Assembly (NCBI GenBank): GCA_032164245.1
Contig: JAVMKO010000002.1
Location: 176,520,920-176,584,919 of the forward strand
Length of the DNA: 64,000 nucleotides
Direction: 5' to 3'
Source of the DNA: Sternotherus odoratus
Lineage: Eukaryota; Chordata; Testudines; Kinosternidae
Part shown: positions 11,647 to 23,000 of the stretch, piece after piece
How the letters are laid out: each line of letters opens with the position of its first letter
Position numbering within the stretch: the first letter of the stretch is position 1
Notes under the pieces: model-generated
What the model saw: the letters and a program-made list of their open reading frames with translations, nothing else
Told to the model about the DNA's origin: nothing
Databases searched by the model: none
Position numbers and translations under genes: made by a program

Positions 11647-12427
11647 AAGAGGGATTGGCAACTTTCTAATAGCACAAACCCAAACACCCCTACCCCACCC
11701 CATGCCCTGACCCTTGAGGAGGCCATGCCCATGCCCCGCCCCTTCTCTGAGCCCCACCCTCACTTTCTCCACCCACCCCCCACCGTTGCTCACTCTCCCC
11801 CACCCTCACTCACTTTCACTGGGCTGAGGCAGGGGTTTGTGGGGCAGGGTAGGGAAGTGAGGGCTCCGGCTGGGGGGAGGGGGCACGCTCTGGCTGTGGC
11901 CAGGAATGAAGGGTTTGGTCTGTGGGAGAGGGTTTATGATGGAGTGGGGGAGGGAGATGTAGGCTCCAAGAGGGAGTTTGGGAGCAAGAGTGGACTCTGG
12001 GCTGGGGTAGGGGTACAGAATGAGGTGTGGGGTCCTGGCAGTGCTTACTACAGGACCCAGGAAGTGGCCATCAAGTCCCTGCAGACCCTAGATGCATGGG
12101 CAGTCAGAGAGGCTCCACAGCACCGGGTGCTGCCCTGGCAGGCACTGCTCCCATTGGTCGTGGTTCCTGGCCAATAGGAGCTGCGGACCCCGCACTCAGG
12201 TGTGGGCAGTGCATCTTGCCTCCTTGCACCTAGGGGCCGCAGGGATCTGGTGGCTGCTTCTGGGAGCTGCATGGAGCAAAGGCAGGTAGGAAGTCTGCCT
12301 TAGTCCTGAGCCCCCACTGTGCCACCAACCGGACTTTTAATCGCCTGGTTGGCAGTGCTGACCGGAGACACTGGGGTCTGTTTTCGACTGGGTGTTCCAG
12401 TCAAAACTGGACACCTGGCAACCCTAT
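11647..12427. mobile_element. Non-autonomous DNA element with ttggcaac termini
   Basis: The left end contains gggattggcaactttc and the right end cacctggcaaccctat. Their reverse complements match as short terminal inverted repeats (consensus near AGGGTTGCCA). The interior is GC-rich, with C-rich and then G-rich halves, and has no transposase. The overlapping 239-codon frame (11458-12177) is low-complexity and not a gene. Confidence 0.65.
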
Positions 12428-13045
12428 AAGAGGCTAATGGTCGTCATTCATGTGTACATAGTAGCATGCAGTAAGACACTTAAAGAACATCTGGTCCAAT
12501 ATGCCTACTTTTTATTGAGTGCTGTGCAGTGATTTTTTATGTAGAGTTTCTTTATTATCTAGAATTTTCTGCAGCTGGTTTACTGAATATACAGTAGGAT
12601 ATACAGGTCTAAAGCTCCTGGTTCAAACTGAATGTCAATGGAGTATTTCAATCATATCACTTCAGATTTATAGTGGTATAATTGAGGATCAAGCTCAATT
12701 TCTCTAGGTCTGAATAATCACACCCCTTTTGTTTGTGTCCCTTTTACTATCTATATATATAAAAGTCAAGTGGTGTATGTATGTGTGTATGTATGTATGT
12801 ACGTATGACTGCGAAGTCCTCCCGCACCGTTTGAGCCAGAGACTTGAAATTTGGTACAGTGAGGGGTCTTGGGGTCTAGATGCTGGTAAGGGTCGAAAAA
12901 TTTTCGGACCTCACCTCTGACGCCCCCCAGGGGTGAAAGTCTTTCAGGGCCAATCACATCGGCTGGGCAGTTAGCTGGTGATGATGTCATAATACCCCCT
13001 CCAACAGACACCTCACTCACTCAGCTCACTGCCCCTCCCTCCTCC

Positions 13046-13274
13046 AACGGAACCCCGGAGATCCCTCAGTTCTCTGCCCCTCCCCCCTCCCAACGGAACC
13101 CCGGAGATCCCTCAGTTCTCTGCCCCTCCTCCCTCCCAACGGAACCCCGGAGATCCCTCAGTTCTCTGCCCCTCCCCCCTCCCAATGGAACCCCGGAGAT
13201 CCCTCAGTTCTCTGCCCCTCCCCCTCCCAACGGAACCCCGGAGATCCCTCAGCCCTGTGCCCCCCCCCCCACCT
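13046..13274. repeat. 46-bp tandem repeat in Helitron A
   Basis: Five units start at 13046, 13092, 13138, 13184 and 13229. Each begins aacggaaccccggagatccc, or aatgg in the fourth. Helitrons C and D carry fewer units of the same repeat, so the array varies in number between copies. Confidence 0.95.
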
Positions 13275-13329
13275 GCGAAGGTCCCCGGAATCCCTCGGCT
13301 CTGCCCCCCCCTCCCCTGCGACGGATCCG

Positions 13330-13500
13330 AGTTGGGTTTGGTGGGACGGTGAGTGAGGTGGGGGTGTCGGGTTCGGTCGGGGGGTGAGGTGGGGTTGTCG
13401 GGTTTGCTTGGGGGGGTGAGGTGGGGGTGTCGGATTTGGTCGGGGGGTGAGGTGGGGGTGTCGGGTTTGGTCGGGGGGTAAGTGAGCCGGGAGGTGTTGG
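13330..13500. repeat. G-rich minisatellite in Helitron A
   Basis: Tandem units of about 31 bp resemble gtcgggtttggtcgggggg followed by tgaggtgggggt. The same unit fills the centres of Helitrons B, C and D. The G-runs make quadruplex formation plausible. Confidence 0.9.
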
Positions 13501-13504
13501 GGTT

Positions 13505-14211
13505 TGTGGCGGGGTGTCCACCCGCCCCCTACTGAAAGGGGCTTGGAAAAGCCCCAAAAGGGGTTTGAAATAGCCTGGGAGGCTAGCCTGCAAACTCCCA
13601 GGTTGATTGGGAGTTGGGCTCAGCTGTGTGGCCACGCCCCAAACACTCCCAGCCAGGATATAAGGGCTGGGAGGCAGAGAAGCAGGGGCAGTCTCCTCTG
13701 CAGTCAGAGCGAGACAGGCCTGCTGCAGGAGGAAGCCAGGTACCTGGGTTAGGGCAGAGCTGGGGCAGGGCAGAAGGAGCTGGGTGGGCTCTAGCCACGA
13801 GCCCCAGGCCTCCGGGCCTGATACAAGGTCCAACCCAGAACTACGAGGGTTGCAGGGAGCAGCCTAGGGCCGGAAATAGCAGCAGCAGGCCAACCCTCCT
13901 TGCCGGTGATGAGTAGCCATGATACTGCAGTCCGCCCCAGTGAGCAGGGGCAAGTAGTGACTGACAGTGGCACATTCTGAGGCGAGTTGGGGATAGTGGG
14001 TGGTGGGTTCCCTGGGGAGGGGAGACCCTAAAACCAGGGGGGTACTGCGGGGTGCAGCACCCTCAGCAAGGGGCTCCGGGGTCCGGGAAGGGCACGGGGC
14101 CAGTGTGGAGAAGCGGACGTCGGCCAACAGAGGGCGCTCCAGGGGTCAAAGAGCTAATTCCCGTGACGACCAGACGGGGGCGCCGCTGGGTGAGTGACCG
14201 ACCCCGTGACA
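13505..14211 (+). mobile_element. Solo LTR inserted in Helitron A
   Basis: The 707-bp segment starts TGTGGCGGGGTG and ends ACCCCGTGACA, obeying the TG...CA rule. It is flanked by the 5-bp duplication GGGTT (13500-13504 and 14212-14216). A TATA-like ggatataagggctggg sits near 13657. There is no internal retroviral or gypsy coding region, so this is a solo LTR left by recombination between two LTRs. A second copy lies at 19371-20087 on the minus strand. A 5-bp duplication fits gypsy-type or some retrovirus-like elements; class is undetermined. Confidence 0.9.
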
Positions 14212-14348
14212 GGGTTGGTCGGGGGGGTGGGAAGGTGTCGGGGTGGGTGAGGGGTGAGGTGTGGGTGTTGGGGTTGGTCAGGGGGTGTCAGCTGTCTGCC
14301 ACCTCCCCACCTCCGACTGACCCGAGCAGCGCCGGGCACTTATGCTAG

Positions 14349-17300
14349 TGTATTATAACTTCGGAGTGCAAGACTGTTATTGTGGTTTTCTTCCTGTAGG
14401 GCATATATATTCGTCTACGGTTTACAACTGAATTTACAGGCAAAAAGGATATTTATAATCTTTTCTGACTAAACTTCAAGATGGGCAAGTTCCATCAGAA
14501 TTCATTCAAGTTTCAACCGGAATTTTAGGGAAACACTACATTCCAAAAACCACGTAGAGGACATGAACACCTGCAAACTGCATGCACTGGTCTCAGTTCA
14601 ATAAAACTGGCTGAAGTGAAACTCACCAGTTTCCCTAAGTCCAAACAACTAATTTTCCTTTGCTAATTTAAGCAAATACCTGAAAAATTCACCTGTTCAC
14701 AAGCCTGTCTCATCTGCCACCTGCTGGAGCCCTACATATTAACTCTGCAAAATCTCCCTGAACTTCCAAAAATAAATAATAATCTTACTATTATTAGTAT
14801 AAGTAAATGTACATCAGAAAAGGGTGAAGAATGGTGTAAGCTATTGTCATTCATTCTGATGACCTAGTATAGTGACCTGACTTATAGCCCTCCTTTGATC
14901 TGCAAAAGTTAGGTCAGCATCCAAAATCATGACATTAAATATATGCCTCATAAATGGTGGTCTGAATATCACAGTAAAAGCTACAGGGCCAAACTGCAGT
15001 CTCAAGTACAAGAGGGTATATCAGAGTAACTCCCCTGTTGTCAACTGAGTTACTCTGGATATATTCAACTGCAATTAACTCCAGACTTTGTCACATTATT
15101 TTCCTGTACATTTTAAAAACAACCTGAGTGCCAAAATATTTAGAGCATGAGAGTCACATATTGTAGGAACCTGTAAAAGGGATCTGTGTATATTAGACAA
15201 GCATGGAAATACCTTTTTAGAGACAAATTTAGGTCTCATATTTCCAGACATGCCATATTTCACTGTAAATTGAAAGAAACTTCTCTCCTTTGCCAAATAT
15301 GTCCGTCCTCATGACAGTCCAGACTCACTGCTGAATTATCATTGCCAGGGTTTAGATGGTGTGCAATAAGGAAGCCTGGGGCCACACATTGACTGAGTTG
15401 AGTAAAAAGAAATATTGAATAGCAACCTATGCACTAGCACTGTCCATCCTGTGCACTGAATTAGGCAGAGGCCATGTGGAAAAAATAGTATGGGATCATG
15501 TCATTGATTGGTACTTAATGCATACGCTCAAGAGGAGAGAATTAGATTGCACAGCAATTTTAATATTTTAATATATTTGTTATGTCTTATGTATAAAGTC
15601 ACACACATTTCATATATATGCATACACATTTAAATGTATTTTATACATTTCCTCTATTTTACCTGATGAGGAGATGGAAAAGGGGTAACTTCCTTCACCA
15701 TTTATATTTATGCTCTTAAGCCTATTTATGGTATTTATATCAAGTTTCTAAAAACAAACAAAAGCAAAAGTCCTAATTTCCTCAGTTAGGATATTAAAGT
15801 TCTATTTATGTAGAGAGGTGCGTCATTATGTCTCATTCCGAACCAATTAGGCACAGAAGGTTAGATCTATTTATAGGTGGGGGAAGCAAAAGGTTTTTTG
15901 GCATGAGGGTGTTAAAGTCCTCTCCTGATTTCAGATTTACAATGACAGAAAGCACAGAAGAAAAATAGTGTAATTATTTTCCCCTCAAATATAGAAAATT
16001 CCCTTTTTCTAAACTCAAAGATAAACTGTTTTAATTATAAAAGATTTAAACACAAGTGTGTATGCACACACACACACGCACACTACTTACTAAAGATTAT
16101 TTTAGTCAGAAATCCAAATGAAATTGGGGCTAACATCAGCTTTAATTAAAATCAGCTCAGTAAACCTGATACTGGATTTCCAGTGCTAAATGGAGGTTTA
16201 CAGGGCTTTAATTAGGATATAAAGTCTCTGTTTCCAGTGGAATAGATCCTCCCTAAACCCCTCTGCTATTCCATTATCCCCAGCCCAGCATGCGTCATTA
16301 GATGCCTCTGTCTATTTTAGCCTTATTAATGTGTTTAGGCACATACATCAGTGAATTAGCTCAAACTGGTCTAGAGTTTCATCACTGGGGAGTCGGTCGT
16401 TTCCATCGCAGCAGCTTTACCTCTCACCCTTCCAGAAAAATAAATACCACGATCCACTCCTGGTAGTTTCCTTAGTTAACTACTGTAGATATACAACAGG
16501 TTTCATAATAAAAGATTGCATTTCAGCAAAGGTTTATATAACAAATACAAAGTTTCTTTTAGAAGGCATATATGGACCATTGGTATTCTGATTTACAAGA
16601 GAGACTTACTGTCAGGACATGGGATATTTCACCTTTCCAAACACAAAGAAGTTCAAGATAAAGTTTACTTTTAAAATCAGAATACCCCTTTTTTTGTGGC
16701 TATAATTCCATCAGATAAATATAGCGCTACAACTATTTATCAGGACAGAATTCTTACAAGAACTATTCTTAAATCGCTTTTCTGGCTCACTTTTTGACCC
16801 AAAATACTCAGCAGGGACCACAGAGCCTTTCTATGGGCATAATTTTTCATTGACAGAATCTAATGTCTTTGCTAATATCCCAGGTAAGAATATGTTTCTT
16901 ACCAAAAGTTATTTGTTGTGTACTTTCCAGAATGCCAAGTCACATTTTGAATTTTCAAGATATTTCAAAGCCACCTGGAACTCTAGAATTGCCATGCTCA
17001 AGTTCACGCTAGTCAAGAAGAATCTTACTTTTGTTGCACCTACTGCGCTTGCTTTTCAACTAAACTGAATTTTGAAAAAAATGGGAAAACCCACAAGATA
17101 CAACAAATAGCAGGTAGATTTTAATAATTTACCTGAACATGGCAATGATACATGAATTCCCCAAAAGTAATTGAACACACTTTACTTAACTTAAATGGAC
17201 CAGTTTATTATCTTCACACACACCAAATTAAGGACTAGATTGTATCATTAGGCTCACGCCTGAGTAAGGGGCAACACATAGCTGCATTCCAGGAGGAGCT

Positions 17301-18560
17301 TTAAAGACTACGTCCCAGTCACAAATCCTCCAGTTTCCCTGTCGGTCTGAGGCGACCAGGCAGGGGGAGTAAATTCAGACACAATTTTTCAGCGTGGTTC
17401 TGTGTCTCCCTCAACTGCTCCTGAAAAGAGTATCAGGCATGTAGCTCCTGCTCTGCCCTCTTTTACCCAAGCCATGTGACGAGTCCCTCACTTAGTCCCA
17501 TGTTGGGGGCCTAGCACAGCCACTCATGGTAAAATGGTACAGTGAATTTGCTACCAGCTGAACTATGGATGGCCCTATGCACAGGCACAAGAAGGATTCT
17601 TGCGTCTTCTCTATCTTTCCCCCAGCACCACTACCAAGATCTCAGTTTTGGGTCAAATGCTACGCAGAGAAATCCATGATTTGACTTCAGACGGAATTTT
17701 TCCTGAGTGGGACTGAGAAAGAAATTCAGAATCTGGTCCTACATTTGTCATTTTAGAAGGAATTGTTTTGTGCTTTGAAATAAACACAGAACCAGTCTCA
17801 CTCAGAGATAATCTGAAAACCACTGTAACAATGAACACATAATTACCACTTCTGCCATACAGTATTAAGCATCATGCTTAAAATCACTAGACTCTTGAGA
17901 ATCATAGGTTCAGGTTCTGAGGGGGTCAGCTAAATCTTAATTGGCAGACAATCTGTGACATGCAGTTTACTGTATATGGACTATATGCTGACAAAATTTT
18001 CAAATTTGAGTGTCTCCAGTTGGGCACCTAAATCAATATTTAGCTACCTACATAAGAAGCTTAATTTTCACAGGTGCTTCAGACACAGAGCTTCCTTTGA
18101 TTTCAGTGGGAGTTGTGAGTGATGTGTTGAGTTGTGCAGATAACTTACTTTTTGGTTTGCTAGAAGTTCTGGAAAAATAGTTTGGGGTTGAAGAAAACAT
18201 TTTGTTTTTATTGTGGGCTTTTTATGCTTTAACATCTTTTTAAAAACAAAACTGAAGGACATCTCTAAACAAAAAGTCATTGTGAATTAAAAAATAGAAA
18301 GAACTTATTTCACAAATGTCACAGTGGAATATTTGGGGGATTTTATTTTTACTGAAACAATTTGGTGAATTTGACACTAAATCACAAAATGTTTTGGTCA
18401 ACCTGAATCTGCATTTTTTTTTTGCCCCAAAAGTTTGCCCATCTCTCTACACAGCACCTCTACAATGAAAGCCACTCTTATTTAATTGCCCAAATAGACT
18501 TGACTACCATTAGAAATCAAACTCTGAAAAACTTGACCTTACTGTTTGTTTCTAGCTTTT
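14349..18560. other. Unique-looking AT-rich non-coding sequence
   Basis: No coding frame with family motifs and no complete repeat were seen. A palindromic-repeat relic lies near 14990-15080 (gagtaactcccctgttgtca ... tgagttactctgg). A short CA tract lies near 16066-16082. The stretch 16090-16400 holds several homeodomain-like TTTAATTA sites. Confidence 0.5.
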
Positions 18561-18569
18561 CTCTGAAAT

Positions 18570-18725
18570 TATCTTAAAGATCCCATGGCAAAGGAAACGG
18601 AGGCGCGATGAAGTAAGATGGCTTGCCCGAGCTCACTTAGCAGATCGATGGCAAAGCTGGGAATACCACCCCAGTCTCCTGAGTCCTAGTCTAATGTTCT
18701 ACCTAGTGGACCACATTACCTACGA
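18570..18725 (-). mobile_element. MIR/CORE-type SINE
   Basis: The reverse complement reads gactcaggagactgg, then cccagctttgccatcgat and cgggcaagccatctt. These follow the order of the MIR core (ggagtcaggactcctgg, ggctctgccact, gggcaagtcactt). The tRNA-related head is missing and the copy is old. Confidence 0.75.
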
Positions 18726-18742
18726 AGGTTGAACATGGAAAG

Positions 18743-20098
18743 CAGTGCCATCCTTAGGTATACACAGCTGCATAGGGCACCCAAAAATTTGGGGCACCAC
18801 TGGGACCATAGGTGCTGACTTCTCATCTTGCCAGGGAGTGCTCAACCCCACCCCCAACTCTTCTTCAGGCCCCACCCCCACTGCACCCCTTTACCCCAAG
18901 TCCCCACCCCACTTCTTTCCCACCTGTTTCCCCAAGCATGCCCTGTCTCCCCTCGTCCCCCTCCCTCCTGGAGCTTGAATGCCGTGAATCAGCTGTTCTC
19001 TGTGCTCCGGAAGTGCTGGGAGAGAAGGGGAGAAGTTGGTAAGTGTGGGGCTGCTGGCATGCGAGAGACACAGGGGGAGGGGACTAGAGGGGGGAGCTTG
19101 GTGCTGGTGGGTGCTCTCCACCCACTACATTTTCTCCGTGAGGGCTCCAGTCCCAGAGCATCTACCCACGGAGTCTGCACCTATGATTGGGACAGCAAGT
19201 AAGAATGGGTCAGCTCTCACACACCCAGCACGTGCTGCAGTCTCCTCACTAGGCAGAAATCGGGCAGTATTCACAGAGCTGAATCTGCCGGCGTAGGGGC
19301 ACCAGTTACTCCAGCATAGGGACACCAGTTTAATAATACTGCATAGGGGCCCATAAATCCTAAGGATGGCTGTAACGGGGCCGACACTCACCCCCGCGGT
19401 GCCTCCCGCTGGTTGTCTGGGGAATCAGCTCCTTCAGCGTCCAGAGCGCCCTCCGCAGGTTGATGCCCCGCTCCTTTGCTGGTCCCGTGTCCCTCTCGAA
19501 CCCCGGTGCCCTCCAACTGTGGGTGCTGCACCCCTGCAGTACCCCCCTGTGGTGTGAGGGTCTCCCCTCCCCAGGGGAACCCTCTACCCCCTATTCCCAC
19601 CTCGCCTCAGAATGTGCCACTGTCAGTCACCACTGCCCCCGCTCACTGGGGCGGACTGCAGTATCATGGCTTCTCATCACAGGCAAGGAGGGTTGGCCTG
19701 CTGCTGCTATCTCCAGCCCTAGGCTGCCCCCTGCAACCCTGGTAGTTCTGGGTCGGACCTTGTATCAGGCCCGGAGGCCTGGGGCTCGTGGCTAGAGCCC
19801 ACCCAGCTCCTTCTGCCCTGCCTAGCTCTGCCCTAACCCAGGTACCTGGCTCAGCTCCTGCAACTAGACCTGTCTCCCTCTGAATGCAGAGGAGACTGCT
19901 TCTCCCTAAGCTCCTGCCTCCCAGCCTTTATACTCTGACTGGGAGTGTTTGGGGCGTGGCCACACAGCTGAGCCTAAACTCCCAATCAGCCTGGGAGTTT
20001 GCAGGCTAGCCTCCCAGGCTATTTCAAACCCCTTTTGGGGCTCTTCCAAGCCCCTTCTGGTAGGGGGCGGGTGGTCACCCCGCCACAATGGCCTTGGT
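18743..20098. mobile_element. DNA element with cagtgccatcctta ends, split by an LTR
   Basis: The left end (cagtgccatccttagg) recurs in reverse complement at 19359-19370 (cctaaggatggc), just before an LTR insertion. The few bases after the LTR (20088 on) would be the outer end of the right inverted repeat, although they have diverged. The interior is GC-rich and non-coding. No target duplication was confirmed. Confidence 0.6.
19371..20087 (-). mobile_element. Solo LTR, second copy
   Basis: This 717-bp segment is the inverted relative of the LTR at 13505-14211. On the minus strand it starts TGTGGCGGGGTG and ends CCCCGTTACA. It is flanked by the 5-bp duplication ATGGC (19366-19370 and 20088-20092). 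The minus strand has a tataaaggctggg box (near 19930). There is no internal coding region. Two independent duplications show two separate insertions. Confidence 0.9.
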
Positions 20099-23000
20099 GT
20101 AAAGTGTTCTATTTGGTAAATTCTATGTATTATTAGCTGAATGGTTAAACATCAGCTTTTCTGTCGATCAATTATAATCATCAGTTAGCAATTACATGTT
20201 AAGCTTCATGAAGACAGTGATACAAAATAGAGAGTGGGCAAGGTAACTGGTAAACTATACTCTTAATAATACATGCAACTGGTAAACTATACTCTTAATA
20301 ATAGATAGGACCAACTTCTTAACATTTCATTAAAGCAGTTTGGTAACCAATCCGTGTATATCGTATGAAATTACACTGAAAATGGATTGAAAAGCTCATC
20401 AAGAAGCTGTGGAATCAGCTCAAATCCCTCTACCCATTAACAATAATTGTCCTTTTATGGATCCAGGATATACATGTGTTCTTTACTGTATTCACATAGG
20501 AAGGAATAGAAAAGGTAATATTTTACTCTAGCTACTGTGAGTGTGACAACGCATTGTATGCATCATAAACGTGTGAAGTAGTCCACAAGTCAATTATTGC
20601 CAAAAATCCCTGGAATTTCAGATATTAATTTTAAATATTCTATTACCTACTAAACAAAAGTCTATTTGGATGCTGTCATGACTGTAGAGGCTGCTTGTTA
20701 GCTTTCCGGCATGGCAATAAAGCTTGGGCAATGAATGTAATTGTACTGGGGATCAAAGAGTTGAGCTCCTACTGAGAAGCAAGTGTATATACTGCCAATA
20801 TTTCATCATTCAGGGCCACCTTCCCTCCTCTACCTAATATGAAAGCTATAAAAACAAAACAAAAAAAGCCCCTGAAACTGTTATTGTTAAAGCCAAAAAC
20901 TAATTAGTCGTTGCTTCCCAACGTGTTATGTGAAAAGTCGCTAGAAATAATGGGCTGCATTCTCAAATTTTATAGGTTTACTGAGTCTAGTGTGCTCTGG
21001 TATTTCCTGTTTCCCTTGCTAGGGAAGACTGAGTAAAGTTTACAAGTCATCTTGAATAACACACAAACCTTTCAATAAAGGCAATAATTTGTGGATTCAT
21101 AAAGTGTACAACTACTCTTGAAATAAAGACAAGGGCAGCAAATAAAAAAGCAATGGTCGGATTTTTGTTTGTTATGATGTTAGTAACTCAGAATGTCCAG
21201 TAACATAAACCTTTAGACAGTAAATGAGTTTCCAGACTTGAGATTAGGTGACAAACTTAATAATTGTCCTTGTGAATATTTTTGTTTTTTATAAGAGTAA
21301 CATATTCAAATTTGATTAACAAAGTGGCCCGAATAAGTTCTTACACAAGCACACACTTCATAGCAATTCTAGACTGCTAAAAATGTTAAATAATGAACAA
21401 AGAAAACCCCTGGCATATTTGAGTCTTTTCATTTAAAAATCCCAAAGCACTCATGAAGCTGACGACAACACATACTGAGACCACTTCACCCACGTTTGAA
21501 ACACACAACCTTGGCACTCATCCAAAAGATGTTCAAAGCCATGAACAGTGCATGAATCATGCTAGAAAACAGTTAATAACAGGAAGTACAGCATACCTTC
21601 CTTCCCAATAGAAGCTATAAAAGAACCAAGGTTAAATGTCATTACTCTTGAGAAAAGTACCATGGATGAGTGAAATCCTGACCCCACTGAAGTCATTGGG
21701 AGTTTTGCTAGTGATTTCAGCAGTCAGGATTTTACCTATGAGATAATTTAATGATCCCATGTATTCAGGACTTTGGTTTTATATCTGAAAGTCTCTCCAG
21801 CACAACTCTGAGGCATAATGCTGTGGCTGGACATTGGTTTAGTGTTGATTCAAAGGGAAAAGGGCCATCTATTGAATAGCCAATAATAATTCTTCCAGCA
21901 CCCTGGGTCACTGGACAAGCATGGATAGTCCAAGCCTGCTTATGAGATCTAAGAAGTACACAGCCCAAGGGGTTCTTGGTTCTTTGCTTTGTTTTTAACA
22001 TTTCATTTTATTTTGCTTTCAGTTGCATACATTTACACAAATCTATGTATAGTTTATGCAAATTAGGGACAATGTTTGAGGTCCTGACAAGTTGTCTACT
22101 GGCCATTGGTGCTGCAAAGACTGTGCCCCACTGATGTTGAATAAGTTAAGTCTCTTATTCCTAACCAGAACTGCCTTCATTTTGGGATCTGGCACAATAA
22201 GCACACTCTTGATGTGTGACAAAAAGTCATAGTCATAAAATGTCTATGTATGGTTTTTAACACAGAGAGCTTTTTTATTTTAAAAGTTCATAAAATGTAA
22301 CAAAATATTTTTAGAAAATAAATCCAAGATACCTGTTTTGAATAAACTGCTGTGTTCTGAGGTAATTGGATTGTAAAAACAAATATGAGTATTAATACAA
22401 ATGTTCCATCAGTTTAAGCCTGTTGTGATTTAGTAAAATACAGTATACCCACCCACTAATACTGTGCTATAAAGTTACTCTGGACCTAATACTGATGTAT
22501 TTGTGGCTGCAATCTCCATTACAGCCCATTTATTTGACCTCATTCTAGCATGCACCATAATGCTGAAATTCGTTTTGATCCCACAAATAGTCCTGAAGAG
22601 AAATGCTGGAATTATTAATATAAGTTAAAGATGGGTGAGTTAATTCAGGACAATAAAACAGAAAAACCCACTGAGAACATGTACCTTTGCCTTACCCAAA
22701 CAATGATTTTTTTCTTAATGGGGCAGAGATATTGATTTCTCTAAGAACTTGCCTTTTCCCTGATTGTCAACAAGCCATAGACATAACTACTCAGGGGTGC
22801 CAAAATAAAGGTGGTGGCCTTTAAGGTTTAAAAAAATGTTGGGTACTACTAGGACTGCCAGCAATAAGTTCACAGGAAAGATCCTGCCAGTTGTGGAGTC
22901 TCAACACTGAGTGATCTGAACAGCTGTGGCAGTTGGTGTGTCCCTGAAGAGGATCTTTCTACCTGGAGGATTCTCCGTGTCACAACCCTGAAGGGGAATG

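Larger units (their letters stand above)
12750..14348 (+). mobile_element. Helitron A (non-autonomous), interrupted by a solo LTR
   Basis: It begins TCTATATATATAAAAG and ends gccgggcacttatgCTAG, with A before and T after: the Helitron rule of 5'-TC, 3'-CTAG and insertion between A and T. A short GC hairpin (CCCG ... CGGG) lies just upstream of CTAG. The interior has a microsatellite (GTAT), a conserved block with gagacttgaaatttggtaca, a 46-bp tandem repeat and a G-rich minisatellite. No Rep/helicase is encoded, so it needs an autonomous partner. Without the inserted LTR and one duplicated target it is about 887 bp. Confidence 0.9.

Noticed and set aside
11458..12177. 239-codon open frame on the plus strand, one of the longest in the window
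   Set aside because: It runs through a SINE edge into a GC-rich DNA element, and the protein is low-complexity (proline- and glycine-rich) without family motifs.
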